64,000 nt of DNA from NCBI GenBank assembly GCA_035556135.1, contig DATMFO010000002.1, positions 1 through 64,000 on the forward strand. The letters run 5' to 3'. The notes under the pieces are model-generated. The model was not told the origin of the DNA. It did no database searches and was given only the letters and a program-made list of their open reading frames with translations. This DNA is from ZC4RG30 sp035556135. GTDB taxonomy: Bacteria; Pseudomonadota; Gammaproteobacteria; Steroidobacterales; Steroidobacteraceae. Positions 1 to 7,580 of this stretch are shown here, piece after piece. The translations under genes and the position numbers were made by a program. Each line of letters starts with the position of its first letter. Position 1 is the stretch's first letter.

Positions 1-2
1 AC

Positions 3-86
3 CATCAGGCCAAAGCCAGGATGGCAGAGCTTCTGCCGCCTTCGGCGGCAGACTCACTGTCGGTTAAGATGGCCAAGGCAGCATGA
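3..86 (+). CDS. C-terminal end of an upstream gene (partial)
   Basis: An open frame enters from the window edge and stops at TGA 84-86, giving about 27 residues rich in Ala, Lys and Leu that end in KMAKAA. It reads in the same frame as the following sulfatase-like gene but is separated from it by this stop. The remnant is too short to assign a family. Its position just before polysaccharide genes would fit the tail of a glycosyltransferase or similar protein, but that is a guess. It could also be non-coding. Confidence 0.3.
   Translation, partial: HQAKARMAELLPPSAADSLSVKMAKAA
32..52. other. Perfect 9-bp inverted repeat
   Basis: TCTGCCGCC at 32-40 and GGCGGCAGA at 44-52 pair perfectly around a TTC loop. 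There is no T-run after it, and it lies inside the possible reading frame that ends at 86. It may be a terminator-like hairpin at the end of the upstream gene or only a coding coincidence. Confidence 0.35.
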
Positions 87-161
87 AGAGAAGATCACAG
101 AACTAAGACATCAACCTGTCCACGAAACCGGGTCAACTCCAGTCTGTTTTTTGGCTATCTT

Positions 162-1469
162 GTGGTGCGCAATGCCTTCATGTTCGTGTTTACGGCGCTC
201 AGCATTGAGGTTCCACCAAGTGCTGGCTGGTTTGTTGTTGCGATAGCGGCAACGGTCCTCGCGTGGTGGTGGCGAGGAAGTGTCCGGCTCCAGCGCGCCG
301 CCGTCATGTTTTCGATTGCGGGGGGAGTGCTGGCCTCCGCCACGTTCTTGGTTGCAGCAGTCGGAGCTGAACATCCCGGCCGGGCGTCTGACGTTGGGTC
401 AGCCTCGACGGTCGGGCGCACGGTGGGCGCGGGGTCAATTGATGGTCCGAACGTCTACTACATCATCCTTGATGGCTACACCGGTGGGCGCGCCTTGAAG
501 GATGCTCTGGCGTTTGACAATACGCCTTTCATGCAGGGCATGATTTCCCGCGGGTTTCGCGACGTGAGCCGTGAGTATTCCAACTACCTCAGGACCGTGC
601 AGACCCTTGGTGGAATCTTCTCTCTTGACTATCCGGTTACCGAGGATCCGCGTACGTGGAAAGACCCGGGCCGTTTGTATGCGAGGCAGTTTGATGCGGA
701 TGGTGCCCCGAACCTCATCTCCAGGCTTCAGGCCCGTGGTTATGCTACGTGGTTTTCCGCAAGCCTTGTCGCTGGGTGTCCAGCCCGACACGTTCGCTGC
801 ATTGGTAGCACGGTTGCGGTGGACGGCGTCTACATGGTCCAGGCATTTCTGACCCCTACGCCGTTTGGGCGAGTGCTTGTGAAGCTGGTGAACGCACGAC
901 GCAATGCAATTGAGCCGGTAGGAAGACACCTGGGGGATCTGCTGTCCCAGCATCAGCCGATGTTCATCTTTGCCCATCACCTGGCACCCCACCCTCCATT
1001 CTCGCTGGACCGGAACTGCAACTCGCGGCACCCGGGGAGGGAGTTTCTCGATGCGTGGCGGGCCATGGACCGGGATGGATATATCGAAGGGCTGTTGTGT
1101 GTGAACTCCCAGGTTGAGCGTTTCGTGGACAGTGTCGTGTCTGCCGACCCCGGTGCTCTCATCGTTCTGCAGAGTGACCACGGGTCGGGCTTGCTGATGG
1201 ACTGGGACTCACCCATGTCGTCCTGGACCCAAGTCTCGGTGCAAGAGCGTGCGTCCTATCTGAATCTGGTCCGCTCACCGCCCGAGTGTGAGCAATGGCT
1301 AGACCGCCAACTTGGGCAGATCAATACTGCGCGCTTCGTGATCGCCTGTGCCGAAGGGCGGCCTCCGGAATACCTGGATGAGCGCACTTACATTTCCACA
1401 TACGCCCTGGGTCGAGAGCAAGATGTTGTCCGCGAATGGCGACCGCCTGGTCAGGAGCAGACCCGGTGA
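162..1469 (+). CDS. Sulfatase/alkaline-phosphatase-like membrane protein, possibly 5'-truncated
   Basis: The protein has 435 residues. Residues 1-70 hold two hydrophobic segments (about 22-38 and 44-66). They are followed by a large domain starting NVYYIILDGYTGG near residue 99, where the Asp is a likely metal ligand, and containing a late SDHGSG motif. Both are typical of the alkaline phosphatase/sulfatase superfamily found in surface-polysaccharide loci, where such proteins are thought to transfer or hydrolyse phosphate or sulfate esters outside the membrane. The start is doubtful. GTG 162 has no Shine-Dalgarno, and the open frame runs back to base 87 with hydrophobic residues but no ATG. 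Relatives I recall carry more N-terminal membrane helices, so the gene may have lost its 5' end. Confidence 0.7.
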   Translation: MVRNAFMFVFTALSIEVPPSAGWFVVAIAATVLAWWWRGSVRLQRAAVMFSIAGGVLASATFLVAAVGAEHPGRASDVGSASTVGRTVGAGSIDGPNVYYIILDGYTGGRALKDALAFDNTPFMQGMISRGFRDVSREYSNYLRTVQTLGGIFSLDYPVTEDPRTWKDPGRLYARQFDADGAPNLISRLQARGYATWFSASLVAGCPARHVRCIGSTVAVDGVYMVQAFLTPTPFGRVLVKLVNARRNAIEPVGRHLGDLLSQHQPMFIFAHHLAPHPPFSLDRNCNSRHPGREFLDAWRAMDRDGYIEGLLCVNSQVERFVDSVVSADPGALIVLQSDHGSGLLMDWDSPMSSWTQVSVQERASYLNLVRSPPECEQWLDRQLGQINTARFVIACAEGRPPEYLDERTYISTYALGREQDVVREWRPPGQEQTR

Positions 1470-1659
1470 TGCTGCAAACAAGGCGGACATCTGCACCAGG
1501 CTGTGCTGAGTGGTTCTGGACAATCAGCCAATTGGGGTCCAGATTTGACTCGTCAACGTAAGGCAGAGAGCTAAGATGTCAATCAACAATCGGGCTCGAT
1601 CTGCGTGCCTGATTGTTTCGACACGGTTGGTTACCATGGCAATGTGTTCCGGGCGCTGA

Positions 1660-1672
1660 ACTAATTATTAGT
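1660..1672. promoter_or_regulatory. AT-rich palindrome upstream of the WecA-type gene
   Basis: ACTAAT-T-ATTAGT is a perfect 13-bp palindrome ending 37 bp before the ATG of the next gene. It stands out in a GC-rich background and sits in a 240-bp spacer (1470-1709) that has no other clear gene. It could be an operator or part of a promoter; no regulator can be named. Confidence 0.35.
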
Positions 1673-1709
1673 AATGCTGCGGATCAGGGGCGTCTCGTCG
1701 GTGTAATTC

Positions 1710-2789
1710 ATGCAAGTTGTTCCTGCTTCAATAGCGTCATTTCTTGTGTCCTGCACAATGCTTCTTGCGCTTCGCCCCTTCGCCCAAGGTGTTGGCTTGA
1801 TCGACAAGCCTGGCGGGCGCAAGACCCATCGCGGGGAAGTTCCGGTTGTAGGTGGCATTGCGATGTTTTCCGGCCTCCTTGTTGCTGCGGCCGGCACTCC
1901 TGGCCTCGGTGGTGGGGGCGATGTCCTGGTGGTGGCGGCTTTCATGGTCGTTCTCGGCGCTCTCGACGATCGTTTCGACCTGCCACCCAATGTGCGCTTG
2001 TTTGCGCATTTGTCTGCCGCCGTGGCATTGATCTACAGCACCGATTTTGTGGTGCGAGATCTTGGCGACCTGTTTGGGTTGGGGGACCTGGCGTTGAGGG
2101 TGCTCGCGCTGCCTTTCACGGTTGTTTCGGTAGTTGCGCTCATCAATGCATTCAACATGCTCGACGGACTCGATGGGCTTGCTGGCAGTGCCGGCCTTGT
2201 TGCTCTGGCCGGACTTATGGTTATCGCCTCCGCCAGTGGAGCGGCGCAAAGCACGGTACTCGTAGCCGGGAGTATGCTCGGCGCAGTTGCGGCCTTCCTG
2301 ATGTTCAACCTGCCCACTTCCCTGAATCGACCGGTCCGGACATTCATGGGTGACGCAGGAAGCACCTTGCTGGGTTTCGTCCTCGCGGGTCTCGCGCTGA
2401 CGCTCGTCCAGCCGAACACAATGGATCTCGCGCCCGTAGTGGTCCTGTGGCTGATGCCGATTCCCATTTTCGAGCTCTTCAGCAGCACTGCCCGAAGGAT
2501 CCTGCGCGGGATGTCCCCAGCGCAAGCCGATACCGGACATTTCCACCACCGCCTTGTAAGTGCCGGGCTTTCGGTGCGGGCGATTTGTGCGTTGTATTTC
2601 GCCGTGTCGGTTGCAAGTTGCGTAATTGGTGTATGGGGCTTCAATGCCGGCGTTTCCGAACCCAGATTATTTGCTGGCTTTTGTCTTGAGTTCGTTGCGT
2701 GGCTTGTGTTCGTGCGCTCGGTCCCGCGGTTCGTAGGTGCCTTACCGAGGTGGTTTTGTCGTACAGAAGACTCAACTGCAGGGCACTAA
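1710..2789 (+). CDS. wecA: Undecaprenyl-phosphate GlcNAc-1-phosphate transferase (WecA/Rfe family)
   Basis: This 359-residue polytopic membrane protein is of the MraY/WecA family. It transfers a sugar-1-phosphate from a UDP-sugar to undecaprenyl phosphate, the first lipid-linked step of O-antigen, enterobacterial-common-antigen-like or exopolysaccharide synthesis. Family motifs are intact: DDRFD at 86-90, NAFNMLDGLDG at 146-156, GDAGS at 214-218 and the WecA-type His cluster HFHHR at 277-281. About ten hydrophobic segments span the length. ATG 1710 gives a normal family length. It follows a sulfatase-like membrane protein and precedes a hexose-phosphate mutase, consistent with the end of a surface-glycan locus. 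The exact sugar donor cannot be read from the sequence. Confidence 0.9.
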   Translation: MQVVPASIASFLVSCTMLLALRPFAQGVGLIDKPGGRKTHRGEVPVVGGIAMFSGLLVAAAGTPGLGGGGDVLVVAAFMVVLGALDDRFDLPPNVRLFAHLSAAVALIYSTDFVVRDLGDLFGLGDLALRVLALPFTVVSVVALINAFNMLDGLDGLAGSAGLVALAGLMVIASASGAAQSTVLVAGSMLGAVAAFLMFNLPTSLNRPVRTFMGDAGSTLLGFVLAGLALTLVQPNTMDLAPVVVLWLMPIPIFELFSSTARRILRGMSPAQADTGHFHHRLVSAGLSVRAICALYFAVSVASCVIGVWGFNAGVSEPRLFAGFCLEFVAWLVFVRSVPRFVGALPRWFCRTEDSTAGH

Positions 2790-2910
2790 GTCGCAGTCGA
2801 GGTGGGGCGGAGGGGCCGTGCGAATCGCGGGTTAGAGCGGGGAGGTCTTCCGCTGCGTCGGGGTCGTCGCCTCAATGGCGGGGTACCTTCGTGCTGATAC
2901 ACTTCCCCCC

Positions 2911-4275
2911 ATGACCACCCTAACCGCCTTCAAAGCCTACGACATCCGCGGCCGCATCCCCTCCGAACTCAACGAAGACCTCGCCTACAAGATCGGCCAG
3001 GCCACCGCCGCGTTCCTCAAGCCCCGCCGCGTCTGCGTAGGCCGCGACATCCGCCTCTCCAGCCAGCAACTCTGCACTGCCCTGGTCCGCGGCCTCACCG
3101 ACTCCGGCGTCGACGTCCACGACATCGGCCTCTGCGGCACCGAAGGCGTGTACTTCACCACCTTCGCCAAGGGTTTCGACGGCGGCATCATGGTCACCGC
3201 CAGCCACAACCCGCCCGACTACAACGGCATGAAGTTCGTCCGTGAGCAGTCAAAGCCCATCAGCGCCGACACCGGCCTGATGGAAATGGCCCGCCTCATC
3301 GAGACAGGCGCGCTGCCGCCGAAGGCCGCCACCCCCGGCAAGGTCTACCCACTCGACATCAACGCCGAATACGACCGCCACCTCCTGAGCTACATCGACC
3401 GCTCGAAGCTCAAGCCCCTGAAGGTCGTGGTCAACGCCGGCAACGGCGGGGCAGGGATGGTCATCGACCGCCTCGAGCCCCACCTGCCGTTCCAGTTCAT
3501 CAAGATCCACCACGAGCCCGACGGCACCTTCCCGCATGGCGTACCCAACCCCATGCTGGAGGAGAACCGCCAGCCCACCATCGACGCCATCCTCAAGCAC
3601 AAGGCCGACGTCGGCCTCGCCTGGGATGGCGACTTCGACCGCTGCTTCTTCTTCGACGAGCAGGGGACATTCATAGAAGGTTATTACCTCGTCGGCCTGC
3701 TGGCCGAGGTCTTCCTGCGCCGTGAAAAGGGCGCCCGCATCGTCAACGACCCGCGCCTGACCTGGAACACGCTGGAGCTGGTGAAGCAGTACGGCGGCAA
3801 GTCGGTGCTTTCGAAGTCCGGCCACGCCTTCATCAAGCAGGTGATGCGCGAGCACGACGCGGCCTACGGCGGCGAGATGAGCGCCCACCACTACTTCCGC
3901 GACTTTGCCTACTGCGACAGCGGCATGATCCCCTGGCTGGTGGTGCTGCAGGTGATGAGCGAGACCGGCAAGAAGCTCTCGGAGCTGGTGGGCGAGCGCA
4001 TGCGCCTGTTCCCCGCCAGCGGCGAGATCAACCGCAAGCTCGATGCTTCGAAGGGCGGGGCGAAAGCCGTCCTGGCACGCGCGGAGGCGGCCTATAAGGC
4101 GACCGCGAAGTCGGTGGACTACACCGACGGCCTGTCGATGGAATTCGACTCCTGGCGCTTCAATCTGCGTGCCTCGAATACCGAGCCGCTGGTGCGGCTG
4201 AACGTGGAGACCCGGGGGGATGAGGCGCTCATGCGCGCGAAGACGGCGGAGCTGCTGGCGCTGATGGACGCATAA
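2911..4275 (+). CDS. manB: Phosphomannomutase/phosphoglucomutase
   Basis: This 454-residue enzyme of the alpha-D-phosphohexomutase family interconverts hexose 6-phosphate and 1-phosphate for nucleotide-sugar synthesis. The active-site phosphoserine is S98 in TASHNPP. The Mg-binding loop DGDFDR gives D239, D241 and D243. The sugar-recognition stretch GGEMSAHHY follows, and a C-terminal phosphate-binding stretch contains RASNTEP. I chose ATG 2911 because it begins the conserved MTTLTAFKAYDIRG N-terminus; an in-frame start at 2875 would only add unconserved residues. It resembles AlgC/ManB bifunctional enzymes of gamma-proteobacteria. A possible metabolic link is conversion of the glucose 1-phosphate made by the sucrose phosphorylase encoded at 21.8-23.3 kb. 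Confidence 0.9.
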   Translation: MTTLTAFKAYDIRGRIPSELNEDLAYKIGQATAAFLKPRRVCVGRDIRLSSQQLCTALVRGLTDSGVDVHDIGLCGTEGVYFTTFAKGFDGGIMVTASHNPPDYNGMKFVREQSKPISADTGLMEMARLIETGALPPKAATPGKVYPLDINAEYDRHLLSYIDRSKLKPLKVVVNAGNGGAGMVIDRLEPHLPFQFIKIHHEPDGTFPHGVPNPMLEENRQPTIDAILKHKADVGLAWDGDFDRCFFFDEQGTFIEGYYLVGLLAEVFLRREKGARIVNDPRLTWNTLELVKQYGGKSVLSKSGHAFIKQVMREHDAAYGGEMSAHHYFRDFAYCDSGMIPWLVVLQVMSETGKKLSELVGERMRLFPASGEINRKLDASKGGAKAVLARAEAAYKATAKSVDYTDGLSMEFDSWRFNLRASNTEPLVRLNVETRGDEALMRAKTAELLALMDA

Positions 4276-4410
4276 GTAAGCCTGGTTCCCGCCCAGGGCG
4301 GCTGCCTTGGGCAGGCACAGGCGGATGGGTTTCTGGCCATACTGCCGGGTTATCCGCTGACCCGGCGCCTGCGCCCACAGGCACCCTTGCGTACATGAAA
4401 GGATCCGCTC

Positions 4411-4439
4411 ATCATTCCTTACTCCAGGTAAGGAATGAT
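4411..4439. promoter_or_regulatory. Operator palindrome overlapping the antitoxin ribosome-binding site
   Basis: ATCATTCCTTAC (4411-4422) and GTAAGGAATGAT (4428-4439) form a perfect 12-bp inverted repeat with a 5-bp spacer. It ends three bases before the antitoxin ATG at 4443, and the right arm contains the likely Shine-Dalgarno AAGGA. AbrB-type antitoxins normally bind such palindromes to repress their own operon. The same sequence could also fold in the mRNA and hide the ribosome-binding site. Confidence 0.75.
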
Positions 4440-4442
4440 TTC

Positions 4443-4682
4443 ATGCCCGCTGCCACGCTCACTACCAAGGGCCAGATCACGCTCCCCAAGCCGGTCCGCG
4501 ACAAGCTGCAGCTGTCGGCCGGCGACCGCGTGGAGTTTGTCGAGACACCCGCTGGCTATCTGCTGCAGGCGGCAACCGCCGATGTACGTGAGCTCAAGGG
4601 AATCCTCCCCGCCAGGCAGCGGCCCGTGACCATTGAGGAGATGAACGCCGCCATCTCGCAGATGGGGCGGGGCGGGAAGTGA
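4443..4682 (+). CDS. vapB: VapB-type antitoxin (AbrB/SpoVT swapped-hairpin domain)
   Basis: This 79-residue protein has an AbrB/MazE DNA-binding fold at its N-terminus (TLTTKGQITLPKPVRDKL, then GDRVEFVE) and a C-terminal tail that would wrap the toxin. It neutralises the PIN toxin encoded immediately downstream and represses the operon. I preferred ATG 4443 over the in-frame 4395 because it starts at the conserved domain and has a good Shine-Dalgarno. The 4395 start would translate through the operator palindrome. The stop overlaps the toxin start by four bases, the usual arrangement for coupled antitoxin-toxin translation. Confidence 0.88.
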   Translation: MPAATLTTKGQITLPKPVRDKLQLSAGDRVEFVETPAGYLLQAATADVRELKGILPARQRPVTIEEMNAAISQMGRGGK

Positions 4683-5077
4683 TTGGCCTGGATTCAAACA
4701 TCGTCATCCGGTACCTGGCGCAGGATGATCCCGGGCAGGCACAACTTGCCTCCCGCCTGATCGAGCAGCAGTTGTCTGATCGGAAGCCCGGCTACCTGAG
4801 TCTTCCTGCGCTCGCTGAAGTCGTGTGGGTGATGGTGCGTTGTTATGACGCTGACCGTGCCATGGTCGGGCGGGTGGTGGAACGGCTCCTGACGGTGCCG
4901 CAGATCCGGATTCAGTCGGCTGAAGAAGTGTGGATGGCCCTGCGCAGCTTCGTTACCGGCAAGGCGGATTTCAGCGATGCGCTCATTTCTGCCCTGGCTC
5001 TGCGCGCGGGATGCACGCACACCGCCACGTTTGATGTTGCCGCCGCCAGGGAGCCGGGGTTTGCGCTGTTCAGGTAA
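4679..5077 (+). CDS. vapC: VapC-type PIN-domain ribonuclease toxin
   Basis: This 132-residue PIN-domain protein is probably a Mg-dependent RNase that cleaves tRNA or rRNA when free of its antitoxin. The acidic active-site residues are visible: D5 in GLDSN, E47 in LAEVVW, D97/D100 in ADFSDAL and D119 in TFDVA. Nothing is missing, so the toxin looks intact. The start is GTG 4679, which overlaps the antitoxin stop (GTGA). The RNA target cannot be predicted from sequence. Confidence 0.88.
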   Translation: MIGLDSNIVIRYLAQDDPGQAQLASRLIEQQLSDRKPGYLSLPALAEVVWVMVRCYDADRAMVGRVVERLLTVPQIRIQSAEEVWMALRSFVTGKADFSDALISALALRAGCTHTATFDVAAAREPGFALFR

Positions 5078-5107
5078 GCCGGTCCTTCCTCGTTGTAAGC
5101 TCCTGCC

Positions 5108-5905
5108 ATGAAGGAAGCCTACGTCCGCGACCGCGTCGTCACCTTCGCACTGCTCGTGCTCATCGCAGTGCTGGTCCATGTGTTCTACACGTTCTACGTG
5201 CGCCCCATCGCCGTGGGCTGGCAGGAGGCAGAGCGCGCCGCGGTCGCCGCCGACCCCGAGTACAAACCCCGCCGCTCGATCTGGGTGATCCTCAAAGACC
5301 CCGAGCAGGAAACCTGCATTATCCTCGGCATCTGGGCGCTGGTGCTGGCCTTCCGCAAATACCGCGCCCTCGGCCGCCATCGCGAGCAGCTGGACGCCGG
5401 CCTGCTGAAGGTCCCCTCCGGCTACCGCATCCTCCCCGAAGACGTCCGCGAGTACTCCCACCGCATCGAGGCGCTCCCCCCGGCCGAGCGCAACCTGATC
5501 CCCGCCCGCACCGTGCAGCGTGCGCTGAAGCGCTTCGGTGAAACCTCCAACGTCCAGGACGCTGCCACCTCCGTCCACGACTACTGCGAGTCCGAAGCCT
5601 CCCGCCTCGATTCCGAGCTCTCCCTGATCCGCTTCTGCGTCTGGGCCATCCCGGCGTTGGGCTTCGTGGGCACGGTACGCGGCATTGGCGAGGCGCTGGC
5701 CGGCGCCCAGACCGCGCTGCGGGGCGATACCGGCCCGGTAACCAGCGGCCTGGGTGTGGCCTTCAATTCCACGCTGGTGGCGCTGCTGATTTCCATCGTC
5801 CTGATGTACGTGATCCACGAGCTGCAGCTGCGCTCCGAGCGCCTGGTTCTGGATACCGAACTGCACGTGGATGATGCGGTGATCAGCAACCTGCAGTCGC
5901 GCTAG
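5108..5905 (+). CDS. MotA/TolQ/ExbB-type proton-channel family protein
   Basis: The protein has 265 residues with hydrophobic segments near 12-31, 69-82, 172-192 and 217-236. The last two flank the family core: a helix ending GFVGTVRGIG, then GLGVAFNSTLVALLIS. This core is shared by MotA, TolQ and ExbB, which form proton-driven channels in the inner membrane with an ExbD/TolR/MotB-like partner. No such partner is adjacent: the upstream gene is a toxin and the downstream gene an amidohydrolase. It may therefore work with a distant ExbD homologue or have another role. ATG 5108 is the natural start. Confidence 0.75.
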   Translation: MKEAYVRDRVVTFALLVLIAVLVHVFYTFYVRPIAVGWQEAERAAVAADPEYKPRRSIWVILKDPEQETCIILGIWALVLAFRKYRALGRHREQLDAGLLKVPSGYRILPEDVREYSHRIEALPPAERNLIPARTVQRALKRFGETSNVQDAATSVHDYCESEASRLDSELSLIRFCVWAIPALGFVGTVRGIGEALAGAQTALRGDTGPVTSGLGVAFNSTLVALLISIVLMYVIHELQLRSERLVLDTELHVDDAVISNLQSR

Positions 5906-5929
5906 CGCCTGTGGCAGAATCCGCCCCCT

Positions 5930-6799
5930 ATGAAAACCGAAGACCTGATCGCCATCGACGTGCACACGCACGCGGAAATCTCCTGCCGCCAGCCTGAGGA
6001 CGACTACGCCCAGGAAATCGAGGAGCAGAAGAAGAAATATTTCAAATCCGGCAGCCCGCCGACCATCCAGGAGACCGTCGACTTCTACCGCAAGCAGAAG
6101 ATCGGCCTGGTGATGTTCACGGTCGACACGGAATTCGAGATCGGCCGCCGTCGCGTACCGAACGAGGAAGTGCTGGACGTCGCGAATGCCAACAGCGACA
6201 TGATGATGGCCTTCGGCAGCGTCGACCCGCACAAGGGCAAGATGGGCCTGCGCGAAGTGAAGAAGCTGATTGCTGACGGCATCAGTGGCTTCAAGTTCCA
6301 CCCCACCTGCCAGGGCTTTTTCCCGAACGACCGGATGGCCTATCCGATCTACGAGGCCATTGCCGAGGCGAAGCTGCCGGCGATCTTCCACAGCGGGCAC
6401 TCGGGCATGGGCTCGGGCCTCAGGGGCGGTGGCGGCCTGCGCCTGAAGTACTCCAACCCCATGCACCTGGATGACGTGGCGGCGGACTTCCCCGACATGA
6501 CCGTCATCATCGCGCACCCCTCCTGGCCCTGGCAGGACGAGGCGCTGTCGGTGTGCCTGCACAAGCCGAATGTGTACATCGACCTGTCGGGCTGGTCGCC
6601 GAAGTATTTCCCGCCGCAGCTGATTCACTATGCGAATACGCAGCTGAAGCACAAGATGCTGTTCGGCACGGACTACCCGCTGATCACCCCGGAACGCTGG
6701 ATGAAGGATTACGATGCCGCAGGGTTCCGTCCGGAAGTGCGCGAGCTGATCCTCAAGCAGAACGCCATCCGGGCGCTTGGGCTGGATCGCGGCCAGTAA
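5930..6799 (+). CDS. Amidohydrolase_2-family metal-dependent hydrolase/decarboxylase
   Basis: This 289-residue TIM-barrel amidohydrolase belongs to the group that includes aminocarboxymuconate-semialdehyde decarboxylase, 4-oxalomesaconate hydratase and gamma-resorcylate decarboxylase. Likely metal and active-site residues are H12 and H14 (VHTHA), H124 (KFHP), H154 (FHSGH), H196 (AHPSWP) and D248 (GTDYP). No signal peptide is present, so it is cytoplasmic. The substrate is probably an aromatic-acid ring-cleavage product or a similar carboxylate. An MFS carrier of the aromatic-acid type lies 2.4 kb downstream. The exact reaction cannot be assigned. Confidence 0.8.
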   Translation: MKTEDLIAIDVHTHAEISCRQPEDDYAQEIEEQKKKYFKSGSPPTIQETVDFYRKQKIGLVMFTVDTEFEIGRRRVPNEEVLDVANANSDMMMAFGSVDPHKGKMGLREVKKLIADGISGFKFHPTCQGFFPNDRMAYPIYEAIAEAKLPAIFHSGHSGMGSGLRGGGGLRLKYSNPMHLDDVAADFPDMTVIIAHPSWPWQDEALSVCLHKPNVYIDLSGWSPKYFPPQLIHYANTQLKHKMLFGTDYPLITPERWMKDYDAAGFRPEVRELILKQNAIRALGLDRGQ

Positions 6800-6820
6800 G
6801 GGCTGCAGGGGGGAAGAGCA

Positions 6821-7573
6821 TTGAACGGGATTTCGCGTCGGCTGGCGGTTTCGATGGTGGCGGGAGCGCTGGCGCTCACCCTCGTTGCGGGTGGGGTGGC
6901 AGCCCAGGAGAAGGCCGCCAAACCGCTGAACATCGTTGTTTATGGCGGCAGCGGCTCCATCGGCAGCCGCATCGTCAACGAGGCTGCCGCGCGCGGTCAC
7001 AAGGTCACGGTGGTCGACAAGAGCCCCAAGGCCGAAATCGCGCCGGCGGGTGTCACGGTGGTCACCGGTGACGCGCTGGATCCGAAGGACATCCTGAAGA
7101 ACATCGCCAACGCCGACGTGATGGTGTCCTCGGTGATCGTGCGGCCGGCGCCCACGCCGGACTTCGCGCTGCGCATCGCCAAGGCCGAGGTCGAGGCACT
7201 GCGCCAGCAGGCTGGTCCGAAGAAGACGCGCCTGATGATCGTGGGCGGTGCCTCCAGCCTCTACAACGCTGATGGCAAGCGCATCATCGACACCTTCCCT
7301 GGCGGCCGGAACAACGGCGAGGTGGGGGCTGCAGTCGAGGCACTCGACTGGCTGCGTGCGGAAGTGAAGGACAGCGTGTCCTGGACCTACTTCAGCCCTG
7401 CGGGCAACATCCGCCCCGGCGAGCGTACCGGCAAGTTCCGCCTCGGCGGCGAACAACTGGTGACCGATGCGCAGGGCCGCAGCGCGATCTCGATGGAAGA
7501 CTTCGCGGTGGCGATGCTCGATGAGATCGAGAAGCCGCAGTACATCAACAACCGCTTCACCGTCGGCTATTGA
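6821..7573 (+). CDS. Exported NAD(P)-binding (atypical SDR/NmrA-like) protein
   Basis: The protein has 250 residues. An N-terminal signal peptide (hydrophobic 8-28, cleavage near VAAQE) precedes a Rossmann domain with the nucleotide-binding loop GGSGSIG at 42-48. It resembles NAD(P)H-binding proteins of the NmrA/flavin-reductase-like group. A Rossmann protein with a signal peptide is unusual because NAD(P)H is cytoplasmic, so the cofactor may be absent, carried along by Tat-type export, or the protein may only bind ligands. The start is TTG 6821 with a GGGAAGAG Shine-Dalgarno. The next gene begins eight bases after the stop, also with TTG, so the two are likely co-transcribed. Confidence 0.75.
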   Translation: MNGISRRLAVSMVAGALALTLVAGGVAAQEKAAKPLNIVVYGGSGSIGSRIVNEAAARGHKVTVVDKSPKAEIAPAGVTVVTGDALDPKDILKNIANADVMVSSVIVRPAPTPDFALRIAKAEVEALRQQAGPKKTRLMIVGGASSLYNADGKRIIDTFPGGRNNGEVGAAVEALDWLRAEVKDSVSWTYFSPAGNIRPGERTGKFRLGGEQLVTDAQGRSAISMEDFAVAMLDEIEKPQYINNRFTVGY

Positions 7574-7580
7574 GCGGCGA

